A stretch of 64,000 nucleotides of DNA from Boswellia sacra (lineage: Eukaryota > Streptophyta > Magnoliopsida > Sapindales > Burseraceae): NCBI GenBank assembly GCA_013180625.2, contig SNVD02009198.1:1-64000 (forward strand). The letters run 5' to 3'. The notes under the pieces were generated by a model. That model had not been told where the DNA came from. It did no database searches and was given only the letters and a program-made list of their open reading frames with translations. Position numbers and translations under genes: made by a program. Positions 1-10,155 of this stretch are shown one piece after another. The stretch's first letter is position 1. Each line of letters opens with the position of its first letter.

Positions 1-1035
1 TATGACTGAATGACCCCAATTTGTGTCTTCATCATGGACCACATGAAAATTTGGAGAGATCTGGTAGACCGTCTCAAAAATTTGCTCTGGATTTGGTGAA
101 GGAGAAAGCAATTGAAATCTCCTTTCTTCTGTGCTAGGACTCATCATGCATTGATATAAAAGATCCCATGTTATTCCAAAAGTTTTGTCTGATGTTTCTG
201 GATAGTCACGTGCATAAAACACCCGATCTTCAATATCTGTTTTAATTTCTGGAGGCAAAAGAGAACAGAATGATGGAAGATCATAAAGGAATTCTGTTCC
301 TTTCATTTTTGTTAGACCTGGTGGTTCCATTATTGTTTTGCCTTTGTAATCTTCAAGAGTTTGAGGAAGTTTTCGCCTTCTGAGACCTTCCTGTCTTCTT
401 TCAAAGGCATCCTGACCCAGCAAGTATGGCTTAGATGAACTGGAAGCCATTGTTATAACTTGAATAGGTCTAGGAATTGGTCTGGACAGAAAATCTGCTA
501 ACACGATTGATTCACCTTTGATGTAGCGAACCTTGAACTTGAATCTCGAAAGAGACTCTGACCATCTAGCGAGTTGAGGATCTGGAATCTCGCCTTCTCT
601 TCTTCTAAGCAATCCCTCGAAATATTTGTAGTCTGTTTCAACCACAATTTCCTCAAGAGAGAGATGAAATTGAAATTTTTTGATAGCGTTGATGCTGTCT
701 CTTATACACATCTAGATGTGTATAAGAGACAGGTGTTGTTGAGAGTCTGAGAACTGCCCGGATTTATATGCACAAAATCTTCTACAGTTCCCTTCTTGCT
801 CGAGTAGCACTGCTCCTCAAAATTTGTCACTTGCGTCTGTCTGTAGGATGAGTTGTCCCTTGTCAGAAATCTTTAAAGGAGGAAGAGACCTGTATTTTTC
901 TTTCAAATCAATCACAACTTGAGTTGCTTCGTCTGACCATACTGCTGCTTTCTTCTTTATATGCCTTGAGATTTTGCACGTGTATTTGGCTAAATTCTTT
1001 ATATAATCTCCTACATAATTGACGATTTCCAAGAA
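1..1035 (-). pseudogene. EPRV RNase H domain and C-terminal tail, copy A
   Basis: The RNase H start (LQTDASDKF near 820-850) is followed at once by a TGA where the plus-strand copy at 8135-9277 has TGG. The RNase H core is further interrupted by the adapter palindrome at 695-732. Downstream sequence (about 1-480) encodes a tail starting near MASSSSKPYML that continues past the point where the plus-strand copy diverges, so copy A keeps tail sequence deleted in the other copy. The function of the tail is unknown to me. The frame is also separated from the reverse transcriptase by a CAA-to-TAA stop at about 1033-1035. Confidence 0.75.
695..732. other. Nextera/Tn5 mosaic-end palindrome (assembly artefact)
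   Basis: Positions 695-713 are the 19-bp Tn5 mosaic end CTGTCTCTTATACACATCT, and 714-732 are its exact reverse complement, giving a 38-bp perfect palindrome. This is the junction adapter of Illumina Nextera mate-pair libraries. Compared with the paralogous plus-strand copy, the palindrome replaces 32 bp (equivalent to 8536-8567) and introduces a TAG stop into the RNase H frame. No plant element is known to have this sequence, so I read it as untrimmed adapter built into the contig, probably at a gap fill inside a repeat. Confidence 0.96.
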
Positions 1036-1968
1036 TTATTGAATCATCTTTCTGCTTGTCAACTTGTCAGGGAACAAGAATATCTTTTTAGCAATATGTG
1101 GCATTGGCGTAGTGTAGCCATCTTTGATATGCAATCCAAGAAAATCTACTTCCGGGATTCCAATGAACATCTTCTTTTCAGATAGGACCAAGCCATGCTC
1201 AAAAGTCAAACTCTTGAACTGTTTAAGATGTTGGACATGATCTTCTTCATTATTGCTGAAGATAAGGACATCATCAATGTATACAAGACAAAATTTAATT
1301 ATGTCTTTGTACACGTCATCCATTCTGTGCTGATATTCTGATGGTGCATTCTTGAGACCGAAAGGTATTACGTTCCACTCATAATGACCACGTGGCACGA
1401 TGAAAGCTGTTTTGTAGCGATCTTCATTTTTTATTCCAATTTGCCAAAATCCTGACTTCATATCAAACTTTGAGTAGATCTTTGAATTGGCCATTCTCTT
1501 CAAGAGACAAATCTTTCTGGGAACAGGATATCGAATATCTCGCAAACAGTCATTGAGCTTCCTGTAGTCAATAAAAAATCTTTTCTTTCCACGAACACGC
1601 TCAGCTCTGTTGTTGACGTAGAAAGCTTGACTTGCCCATTTTGACTTTGAAGGTCTGATGAGATTTATTTTGAGCAATTCAGAGTTTTCTTCTCTGCAAA
1701 GATCTTCATCATGTGGTAATCCTGGATGTGAAGCTGTTTGATGTGGCATCTCCCAATTGTCTTTGTAAGGGAGAGAAACAAAATATTGTTCTCTAGACCA
1801 GAACTTGTTTGGAACATCTCCACAGCATTCTAGAAGTTCTTTGTGCTCTGTTTCGAACTTTGGAGCAAGAGATTTGACATTGTCACCCCTCATGGAGATG
1901 GAGATGGAGAATTTCTCTATCCATGGTAAAAGACAAGAACGAGAGTTCTGAGTGACAAGATCAAGCAT
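1036..1968 (-). pseudogene. EPRV reverse transcriptase domain, copy A
   Basis: A 310-codon open frame with a clear caulimovirid reverse transcriptase: KFDMKSGFWQIG, then PFGLKNAPSEYQ, then the catalytic YIDD box at about 1268-1282. The frame ends at a TAA where the plus copy (8221-8240) has CAA (Gln), a C-to-T transition typical of methylcytosine decay. It is out of frame with the protease upstream because of a 31-bp deletion near 2014. The domain looks well preserved but is not part of a complete polyprotein. Confidence 0.85.
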
Positions 1969-2345
1969 AGTGAATGCAAATCCTTCAGGATGAAAAGTGA
2001 ATGGAGAGAGAATACGCCTGACTGATCAAACGCAAAAAAGCTATGCCGTTTATGAAATGTCAATAGATTAATAGCTCTAGTGCATTTGCTGCTTTGAAAC
2101 AAATCTCCACTAGCGGCTGAAAATCTGACTGCTGTAGGAATAAATAGAGACTTTGGAAGACAGTTGCTATGGATTATAGAGGAAACTGCTCCAGTATCAA
2201 TAAGTGCAGAGAGTGCACCTTGGTCTTGATCAGAAATTTGAATTACCACTTTGACATATGGGCAAGAACATTGGCCTGACTGCATAGTAAGAATCAATAG
2301 GTACCTCTCGATGAATATCATGATAACTGTCTGATGCATCTGCTG
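1969..2345 (-). pseudogene. EPRV aspartic protease region, copy A, frameshifted
   Basis: Encodes a retropepsin-type active site, LSALIDTGAVSSIIHS, at about 2165-2215 on the minus strand. Compared with the plus-strand fragment, 31 bp equivalent to 6978-7008 are missing at about 2014. The missing bases include the second conserved protease strand (LLLGMDFL), and the loss shifts the frame, so the protease cannot be functional here. Confidence 0.8.
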
Positions 2346-3283
2346 GTTTCAACTTCTGAAAATCATCTGACTGGGCGCCTCTATTGAGAACAAAGCATCG
2401 TCCTGTCATCATACTGACCTAGTAATGACCATTCATGTCTGAAAATTCTGGCTCATTGATAAGTTGAAGAAGTCTGATTGGAGCTTTCTTTTTCTGCTTG
2501 CATTGTCTGGCAAAATGTCCCCTTTTTCCGCAAATAAAACATTTGCCTGATTGCTTTGGGAACTTTCGCTTTTTGACAAAACGATACTTAGTCTTTATAC
2601 TCTGTTTCCAAGACTTGGCAAATTTTTTCTTAGAATTCTTCTCTTTTTTGCACTTGCAATAGGATAGATGAGAACATCCGGCAGTTCATGTGGGATAGAA
2701 CTGGATCTTTTTTGGGAGTATTTGTCCGAGCAAGTTTTCCTCAATCTGCTTCTGTGCTTTTTGGAGATCCTGTTGCGGCAGTGAGTTTTGGAATCACTTC
2801 TGTTGCTAACGAATAGAGACGTCAAGGCTGTATGGTGCAGATCAGTTATCCCTCTGCTTTCCTCAGTTTCGCTTCAAGCATCTCTGCTACTGGACCTGGC
2901 ATATTAAGAACAAAAGTTCTTTTGATTGTATCCGACTGGTTGTTAAATTTGAAGTAGAGAGATTCTTGTTTGAGGAAATATTGCTCAAGCATTTGGACAT
3001 CACAGCACTTGTTCTGAAGATATTCTTTCTCAGCAATTTCGCTTTCTCGCTCTCCAGTACCAAAGAAATGAGCAACTATATATCTGATTAACTCATTATA
3101 TGGTTGATCATGACTAAGGATATACTCCTTTTATGCCATAGTAAATGTATCTGCCCACCATCTTCTCAAGGATCCAAGAAATCCTGAGACAAGTCGAAGA
3201 GTGACTGCTCGTTTGCTAAGATGTGGAGCGCGTTGTATTTCTCCTTCTGCCCAAGCTAACATCTTTTCAAAATATGCTGGTCT
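2346..3283 (-). pseudogene. EPRV capsid and CCHC zinc finger region, copy A
   Basis: Contains the capsid C-terminal part and the CX2CX4HX4C zinc knuckle KCFICGKRGHFARQC at about 2500-2550, flanked by Lys/Arg-rich sequence, as expected of a caulimovirid nucleocapsid protein. The frame is split into short pieces. A GAA-to-TAA stop lies at 3281-3283, judged against the fragment at 5771-6131, where the frame reads through. Confidence 0.75.
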
Positions 3284-5130
3284 TTATTCTAGTTTTAGAC
3301 CATCAATATTCCAAAAAGTTTTTACATTTGGAGCGTTTGGCACCTGAATCTGAACATCAAGCTCTTCTTGATTTTCTTGATTTTGGTTTTCACCAACATT
3401 TGCCGAAGAAGATACTCCTGATGTTTCTCCTCTGCTCATGTCTGGCTTAAACTGAGGAGTTCTCTGTCTGAATCTACCAGTAGTATCAACATATGTCGGA
3501 TTTGCAGGAATATGTCGCTGCTCCATCATAACCGGTTCAGCAACTGAGGAAGATAAAGATTCAGAGGAATTGTTTGATCCATCTGATGTAGAACCAGATT
3601 GATCATCATCCCAACCAGAGGCATGAATAGGCCATGGTTGCACATGTGGCATTTTGTAATTTCTCCAAAAGCCTTTGACACTGTTGCCCGTAGGACTTTC
3701 TTCCCAAATATCAGAATTCTTTCTTGGCTTATCTTTCTTCCAAGAAATCTTCTTTTTCTTCTTTTGCTCAAAGAATCTTCGCTGCTCTTCACGAACTTGA
3801 TTAAGAAAATAGTCACTGTCAACTCCAGTACTGACAATCATGTTGATTGGACGAGGTTTTTCATGAGCATCTGAAAGTTGTTTGACTGTTAGCTTGTGAA
3901 CTTTCTTCAGTCGCCTGCGTATCTCTTGAAGTTCTTGCTTAATCTGCTCTTGCTGCTCAGCAATGGCTTCTAACGCTCTGTTTTGTTGTAGAGCATTAGT
4001 GTTGTGCCAGTTGACCGCCTTTTCAATAGGACCAAACTCCGTTGGATCAAGCTTTTGAACAACCCAGCTTCCAGCAACATAATTTCCAGAGGCATTAGAG
4101 ACAAAATCATTTTCTGGAAATTTGAACATATTGATGGATCCGCCATATTTCACTGAATGAGATCTAGGAAGGAAATGAGTTCTGGGCATATGAGTGCAAG
4201 ATCTAGGATTCTTGCCATCCAGCTGACACTTTTCGCAGGGATAGATAGGAATTGATTCTCTTGGAAAAGAAACTGAGGTTCTACCGGCAGACAGCTTTTC
4301 TATCTTTGGCTTGTCGTGGACAGTTTGAGGCTTGTTACTCTGCTCATACTCATTAATCCATTTTGGGGGAAAAACGAGCTGATTTTGCTTGAAAGTCTGA
4401 GGCTGAATGATTATACCATTACCAGTGAGTCTAGTAATTGGCATATTTGTGTGGTTCAGGGAAAAGAGATGTGTTTGGACTTTATAGGTCATGGAATGAT
4501 GAATTGCAAGGGCTGACTCATTGGGATTCATTTCTAATCCATGTAACTGGATCATGACTTTGATAGTGTTTGGCAAAGTAGGCTTGGAAATATCAAGGGT
4601 AAAGTTAGGCTCAACTTGTATGATAACATGACCTTGATTGAGACCTACCTCAACAGCTGATATCAAAGCTTTTTCAAAAGACTGCCAACGAGTATCTAGA
4701 ACTGCAATGAAACAAGTAACATTTTTACCACCAAGGAATAATGGTTGCAATCCTATTCGAATTGCTCCCAGATGAATTCCACGGTAGCCTTCTCGACTGT
4801 ATCTTTGGATATCTGGTGCGGAAATTATAGGAAGATAGGTTTCTGAAGAACTTGAAGAAATAGACTGGACGGACACTTCTGAGGACTTGTACACAGACTT
4901 GAGTTTAGGGTTCTAAACGGAACAAGGGTTTTTAGTTTAGGAATAAGAACACTGACATCATAGAACTTATAAGGATTAAGAGGATCTAGATGAAAGGGTT
5001 GTAGAGAATTGGGTTTAGTATCTGACTCATACTCTGCCTCATAATGAAAGTTTGTGACCGAACTAGAAGAAGAAGGAACTTCTGAAGAAGACTTTGCAAA
5101 TTCAGTCGTTGCTATCTCTTGGTTATCCAT
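3284..5130 (-). pseudogene. EPRV movement protein, coiled coil and capsid N-terminal part
   Basis: The polyprotein probably began at the ATG at 5130 (MDNQEIATTEF). A single-base frameshift near 4905-4915 separates this 5' part (4825-5130) from the following 536-codon open frame. The N-terminal third of that frame (about 4385-4800) looks like a 30K-type movement protein (GAIRIGLQPLFLGG, then IIQVEPNFTLDIS). A basic coiled coil (RALEAIAEQQEQIKQEL) follows at about 3890-3980, then an acidic Gln/Asn-rich capsid N-terminal region. Movement proteins of this superfamily act at plasmodesmata. Assignment of the 30K domain is by pattern only. Confidence 0.75.
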
Positions 5131-5426
5131 TGTCCTTATGTTGCCTCTCAGGGTCTTACTACAAAAGGAGAATATAGATATAACTTTTCTTGTGGATATT
5201 AGCTCTTTTTCTCACGCCACCTTGGCTTTCTTTTCGAGCATTCACACCACAATAGAAAAGTATCCTCAATCTATATTTCTTCACTCTGGATAGCCTTAAC
5301 TGAATCACAACTTCTAACTCAGAAATTCATAAGATATCAAAATGATAAAATTCAACCGACGGCAGGGCCGAACTGAGAGAACTTTATTATTTTGAACCTT
5401 AAACTTCAACTCCTTTTGGGAGGATA

Positions 5427-5439
5427 GGCTCTGATACCA
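5427..5439 (-). promoter_or_regulatory. EPRV primer-binding site for tRNA-Met, copy A
   Basis: The minus strand reads TGGTATCAGAGCC, complementary to the 3' end of plant initiator tRNA-Met. It lies between the viral promoter and the polyprotein start, as in all Caulimoviridae. Further copies are at 7284-7296 and 7668-7680 on the minus strand. Confidence 0.9.
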
Positions 5440-5560
5440 TTAAAACAACTAGGCTCAGAGTACAAGCTCTGATTCTATTACTAGAGAAAGAGATTACACA
5501 AGGGATAGACACAAGAGAGACTCGGCTAGTATTCCGTGTCCCAATACAAAGCCCAAGTAT

Positions 5561-5570
5561 CCTTTATATA
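5561..5570 (-). promoter_or_regulatory. EPRV pregenomic RNA promoter TATA box, copy A
   Basis: TATATAAAGG on the minus strand inside a conserved block that recurs at 7421-7428 and 7805-7812 (minus) and 9545-9552 (plus). It lies about 120 bases upstream of the primer-binding site. Identified by the TATA core, its position and its conservation between copies. Confidence 0.7.
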
Positions 5571-5770
5571 GGCCAAGCCAGGATACTATGCTAGGATGCT
5601 TCCTTATCTCTAAGGAATCTCCTTTACACGTATACACTACTTTACAACTCACACCTTATCATTATCATCATAACACTGGACACCTCACTACATGACTCAC
5701 ACATAAAGACAATACAACATCATTACACTAGCATGACTCAACTCATGCTTTATTGCTTTATGTCACATCA

Positions 5771-6131
5771 AGTCACATCATGTATGATCCAAGAAATCCT
5801 GAGACAAGTCGAAGAGTGACTGCTCGTTTGCTAAGATGTGGAGCGCGTTGTATTTCTCCTTCTGCCCAAGCTAACATCTTTTCAAAATATGCTGGTCTTT
5901 CTTCTAGTTTTAGACCATCAATATTCCAAAAAGTTTTTACATTTGGAGCGTTTGGCACCTGAATCTGAACATCAAGCTCTTCTTGATTTTCTTGATTTTG
6001 GTTTTCACCAACATTTGCCGAAGAAGATACTCCTGATGTTTCTCCTTTGCTCATGTCTGGCTTAAACTGAGGAGTTCTCTGTCTGAATCTACCAGTAGTA
6101 TCAACATATGTCGGATTTGCAGGAATATGTT
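5771..6131 (-). pseudogene. EPRV capsid fragment, second copy
   Basis: A 121-codon minus-strand open frame nearly identical to 3171-3515 in copy A. It reads through the position where copy A has a stop (DGLKLEERPAYFEK). It is joined directly to copy A's promoter-side end near 5770 and to plus-strand promoter DNA at about 6137, so it is a rearrangement fragment and not a gene. Confidence 0.85.
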
Positions 6132-6136
6132 GAGTC

Positions 6137-6271
6137 ATGCTAGTGTAATGATGTTGTATTGTCTTTATGTGTGAGTCATGTAGTGAGGTGTCCAGTGTTA
6201 TGATGATAATGATAAGGTGTGAGTTGTAAAGTAGTGTATACGTGTAAAGAAGATTCCTTAGAGATAAGGAA
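6137..6271 (+). repeat. EPRV intergenic/promoter-upstream fragment
   Basis: Plus-strand copy of the viral intergenic region (GTGAGTCATGTAGTGAGG and following), also found at 7915-8060 and 9380-9540. It breaks off before the TATA box and is fused to capsid coding sequence at about 6272. Confidence 0.8.
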
Positions 6272-7215
6272 GCAGATTGAGAAAACTTCTCTTACAAAAT
6301 ACTGCAACAAAAAGCCGCAAGAATTTGGATGTTCTCATCTATCCCATTGCAAGTGCAAAAAAGAGAAGAATTCTAAGAAAAAATTTGCCAAGTCTTGGAA
6401 ACAGAGTATAAAGACTAAGTATCGTTTTGTCAAAAAGCGAAAGTTCCCAAAGCAATCAGGCAAATGTTTTATTTGCGGAAAAAAGGGACATTTTGCCAGA
6501 CAATGCAAGCAGAAAAAGAAAGCTCCAATCAGACTTCTTCAACTTATCAATGAGCCAGAATTTTCAGATGAATGGTATTACTGGTCAGATGATCCAGAAG
6601 ATGCTTTGTTCTCAATAGAGGTCCAGTCAGATGATTCAGAAGTTGAAACCAGCAGTGCATCAGAAGTTATCATGAATATTCCTCGAGAGGTACCTATTGA
6701 TCTTACTATGCAGTCAGGTCCAATTTTTCGCCCATATGTCAAAGTGGTAATTCAAATTTCTGATCAAGACCAAGTTGCACTCTCTGCACTTATTGATACT
6801 GGAGCAGTTTCCTCTATAATCCATAGCAACTGTCTTCCAAAGTCTCTATTTATTCCTACAGCAGTCAGATTTTCAGCCGCTAGTGGAGATTTGTTTCAAA
6901 GCAGCAAATGCACTAGAGCTATTAATCTATTGCCATTTCATAAACGGCATAGCTTTTTTGTGTTTGATCAGTCAGGCGAAGATCTATTGCTTGGGATGGA
7001 TTTCCTAAGTATTCTCTCTCCATTCACTTTTCATCCTGAAGGATTTGCATTCACTATGCTTGATCCTGTTACTCAGAACTCTCGTTCTTGTCTTTTACCG
7101 TGGATAGAGAAATTCTCCATCTCCAGGAGGGGTGAAAATGTCAAATCTCTTGCTCCAAAGTTTGAAACAGAGCACAAAGAACTTCTAGAATGCTGTGGAG
7201 ATGTTCCAAATAAGA
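6272..7215 (+). pseudogene. EPRV capsid end, zinc finger, protease and RT start (plus-strand fragment)
   Basis: An uninterrupted viral frame. It holds a Lys-rich region, the zinc knuckle KCFICGKKGHFARQC (about 6460-6510), an acidic stretch, the protease active site ALIDTGAVSSIIHS (about 6790-6830) and its partner strand LLLGMDFL (about 6984-7008), then the linker toward reverse transcriptase. It stops abruptly at 7215, where inverted leader DNA begins. It preserves sequence deleted from copy A. Both ends are rearrangement junctions, so it is not a functional gene. Confidence 0.85.
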
Positions 7216-7902
7216 ACTGCAGGGCCGAACTGAGAGAACTTTATTATTTTGAACCTTAAACTTCAACTCCTTTTGGGAGGATAGGCTCTGATACCATTAA
7301 TAGAACTAGGCTCAGAGTACAAGCTCTGATTCCATTACTTAGAGAAAGGGATTACACAAGGGATAGACACACGAGAGACTCGGCTAGTATTCCGTGTCCC
7401 AATACAAAGCCCAAGTATCCTTTATATAGGCCAAGCCAGGATACTATGCTAGGATGCTTCCTTATCTCTAAGGAATCTCCTTTACACGTATACACTACTT
7501 TACAACTCACACCTTATTTCTTCACTCTGGATAGCCTTAACTGAATCACAACTTCTAACTCAGAAATTCATAAGATATCAAAATGATAAAATTCAACCGA
7601 CGGCAGGGCCGAACTGAGAGAACTTTATTATTTTGAACCTTAAACTTCAACTCCTTTTGGGAGGATAGGCTCTGATACCATTAATAGAACTAGGCTCAGA
7701 GTACAAGCTCTGATTCCATTACTTAGAGAAAGGGATTACACAAGGGATAGACATACGAGAGACTCGGCTAGTATTCCGTGTCCCAATACAAAGCCCAAGT
7801 ATCCTTTATATAGGCCAAGCCAGGATACTATGCTAGGATGCTTCCTTATCTCTAAGGAATCTCCTTTACACGTATACACTACTTTACAACTCACACCTTA
7901 TC
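7216..7902 (-). repeat. Two tandem EPRV leader/promoter copies, minus strand
   Basis: 7217-7515 matches 5364-5662, and 7516-7902 matches about 5279-5660. Each copy contains a tRNA-Met primer site (7284-7296 and 7668-7680) and a TATATAAA box (7421-7428 and 7805-7812). They point away from the plus-strand coding fragments on their right, so they could drive minus-strand transcripts through the inverted viral fragments. That is inference from position only. Confidence 0.85.
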
Positions 7903-8134
7903 ATTATCATTGTCTTTATGTGTGAGTCATGTAGTGAGGTGTCCAGTGTTATGATGATAATGATAAAGTGTGAGTTGTAAAGTAGTGTATACGTGTAAAG
8001 GAGATTCCTTAGAGATAAGGAAGCATCCTAGCATAGTATCCTGGCTTGGCCTATATAATTGATTTGAAAGAAAAATGCAGGTCTCTTCCTCCTTTAAAGA
8101 TTCCTGACATTCCGCTGACGGGTCCACTTTGCTT
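7903..8134 (+). repeat. EPRV mosaic of promoter, RNase H and 3' fragments
   Basis: 7915-8058 is plus-strand intergenic/promoter DNA up to a truncated TATA box. About 8058-8109 duplicates 8356-8406 (RNase H start). About 8110-8137 is the reverse complement of 9277-9305. Three unrelated pieces within 230 bp show repeated joining of viral fragments at short junctions. Confidence 0.75.
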
Positions 8135-9277
8135 CCGCTATCAAGGATGGCTACACAAAGCCAATGCCACATATTGCTGAAAAGATATTCTTGTTCCCTG
8201 ACAAGTTGACAAGCAGAAAGATGATTCAACAATTCTTGGGAATCATCAATTATGCAGGAGATTATATAAAGAATTTGTCCAGATACACTAGCAAAATCTC
8301 AAGGCATATAAGGAAGAAAGCAGCAGCCTGGTCTGACGAAGCGACACAAGCTGTAATTGATTTGAAAGAAAAATGCAGGTCTCTTCCTCCTTTAAAGATT
8401 CCTGACACGGGACAATTCATCCTTCAGACTGACGCAAGTGACAAATTTTGGGGAGCAGTGCTACTTGAACAAGAAGGGAGCTACAGAAGAATTTGTGCAT
8501 ATAAATCCGGGCAGTTCTCAGACTCTCAACAACACTATCCTTCATCCAAGAAAGAAGTGTTAGCGGTCATCAACGCTATCAAAAAATTTCAATTTCATCT
8601 CTCTCTTGAGAATTTGTGGTTGAAACAGACTACAAATATTTCGAGGGATTGCTTAGAAGAAGAGAAGGCGAGATTCCAGATCCTCAACTCGCTAGATGGT
8701 CAGAGTCTCTTTCGAGATTCAAGTTCAAGGTTCGCTACATCAAAGGTGAATCAAACGTGTTAGCAGATTTTCTGTCCAGACCAATTCCTAGACCTATTCA
8801 AGTTATAACAATGGCTTCCAGTTCCTCTAAGCCATACATGCTGGGTCAGGATGCCTTTGAAAGAAGACAGGAAGGTCTCAGAAGGCGAAAACTTCCTCAA
8901 ACTCTTGAAGATTACAAAGGCAAAACAATAATGGAACCACCAGGTCTAACAAAAATGAAAGGAACAGAATTCCTTTATGATCTTCCATCATTCTGTTCTC
9001 TTTTGCCTCCAGAAATCAAGAAAGTCTAGAGCTCGTAAATGACAGTTCTGAAGATGAGTCGATTCAAGAATATCGGCATGATTACCATGAATGGCTTCGC
9101 AAGCAAGGAAGAGCCAATGAGATTCAGAATCCTTCACCACCTTGGGAAGATCTCGATGAAGGATGGGAAGATTGGCCACAGCCACAGCTGCCTAACGAAC
9201 CAGTTGATCCACAACTTCCACCAATCAATCAAGTTCCATGGCAGGACGACTTCTTCTTCGACAATGATGAAGATTAA
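8135..9277 (+). pseudogene. EPRV RT end, RNase H and C-terminal tail (plus-strand copy)
   Basis: The frame runs from the end of the reverse transcriptase (PHIAEKIFLFPDKL) through RNase H (LQTDASDKFWGAVLLEQE, then SSKKEVLAVINAIKKF). A frameshift near 8610 is bridged by an overlapping frame (8616-9029) that carries the rest of RNase H and the tail. After about 9025 the frame shifts again and an acidic Pro/Trp-rich end (PQPQLPNEPVDPQ) reaches TAA near 9275. It diverges from copy A after the EIK motif at about 9020, an internal deletion. It is the best local reference for the sequence lost at 695-732. Confidence 0.85.
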
Positions 9278-9667
9278 AGCGGAAGCAAAGTGGACCCGTC
9301 AGCGGAAGCAATGGTGAATAGACATGATGTGACTTGATGTGACTTGATGTGACATAAAGCAATAAAGCATGATGTGAGTCATGCTAGTGTAATGATGTTG
9401 TATTGTCTTTATGTGTGAGTCATGTAGTGAGGTGTCCAGTGTTATGATGATAATGATAAGGTGTGAGTTGTAAAGTAGTGTATACGTGTAAAGGAGATTC
9501 CTTAGAGATAAGGAAGCATCCTAGCATAGTATCCTGGCTTGGCCTATATAAAGGATACTTGGGCTTTGTATTGGGACACGGAATACTAGCCGAGTCTCTC
9601 GTGTGTCTATCCCTTGTGTAATCCCTTTCTCTAAGTAATGGAATCAGAGCTTGTACTCTGAGCCTAG

Positions 9668-9670
<3 letters not shown>
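9278..9670 (+). promoter_or_regulatory. EPRV intergenic region, promoter and leader start (plus strand)
   Basis: Contains a short direct repeat (GTGACTTGAT units near 9328-9350), the conserved upstream block, TATATAAA at 9545-9552 and the start of the transcribed leader. It stops at 9670, before a primer-binding site, where a TA repeat begins. This is the right-hand boundary of the viral block. Confidence 0.75.

Positions 9671-9702
<32 letters not shown>
9671..9702. repeat. (TA)n microsatellite at viral/host junction
   Basis: Thirty-two bases of alternating TA separate viral leader from host DNA. The paralogous host unit at 18836 also begins with ATAT before its AGGATTC, so the tract probably belonged to the host target. 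Confidence 0.9.
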
Positions 9703-9704
<2 letters not shown>

Positions 9705-10155
9705 ATTCTAAAGCTAGTTTCAATGTTGTACTTGAGGTAGCTGCCATTTCCTTTAATATATAATATCCGTTCAAGGCCACAAATTGCAAAATGCAAAATC
9801 TTTAAAACCAGCAACATATAGGTAGAGAATGATAGACCAGATTCCATTCAAAATTTTTTCTTTGTCTAACATACAAAATCGTTAAAAGCCAACCACACAC
9901 ACTTCACAAGCATTTCAACCTTTATTTCTAAAGCAAATATGCATGAGCTTTTGCACTGGACCTAATGGGCCAGATGATGAAGATTTGGGCATAGCTTATG
10001 GGCCTCTTGCATAAACACCAATCACCATCCCTCCCATTAATGTATAGGACACTCAATACAATACAATTAATATGGTATTAATGTGATATTATTTTTGTCC
10101 AACACTATGTAAAGAAGCAATAATACTAGACTTATAATATTCATATGATATAAAC
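9703..10155. repeat. Dispersed host repeat, unit 1
   Basis: Closely matches 18836-19290. Its second half, containing GGGCCAGATGATGAAGATTT, matches 24995-25215, 28330-28460 and the split copy at 58665-58723/59468-59510. No coding potential or terminal repeats are visible, so it looks like part of a duplicated host segment and not a transposon. Confidence 0.8.

Larger units (their letters stand above)
1..5770 (-). mobile_element. Endogenous pararetrovirus copy A (petuvirus-like, degenerate)
   Basis: This is a near full-length integrated Caulimoviridae copy, read on the minus strand and cut at its 3' side by the window edge. The order is promoter, tRNA-Met primer site, movement protein, coiled coil, capsid, CCHC zinc finger, aspartic protease, reverse transcriptase, RNase H and a C-terminal tail. 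That order in what was one long polyprotein matches petuviruses such as Petunia vein clearing virus; the genus is inference. No integrase or LTR is present. Frameshifts, nonsense codons and a 31-bp deletion break it, so no intact polyprotein can be read. Citrus carries similar endogenous elements, which suggests but does not prove the host. Confidence 0.85.

Noticed and set aside
695..732. Natural transposon end or MITE insertion
   Set aside because: The sequence is the commercial Tn5 mosaic end in mate-pair junction form, replaces host sequence instead of duplicating a target, and has no plant precedent that I know.
3223..3450. Plus-strand open frames inside the viral block (also 5838-6065 and 3599-3874)
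   Set aside because: They are antisense shadows of the capsid-region frame.
5427..5439. tRNA-Met gene fragment
   Set aside because: Only the 3' complementary 13 bases are present; it is a reverse-transcription primer site. The same holds for 7284-7296, 7668-7680, 12588-12599, 24338-24349 and 32508-32520.
1..9670. An intact, replication-competent virus copy
   Set aside because: Every copy has stops, frameshifts, deletions or missing segments, and no single copy covers the genome without breaks.
9644..9847. 67-codon minus frame
   Set aside because: It runs through the TA microsatellite and the host repeat; the composition is not protein-like.
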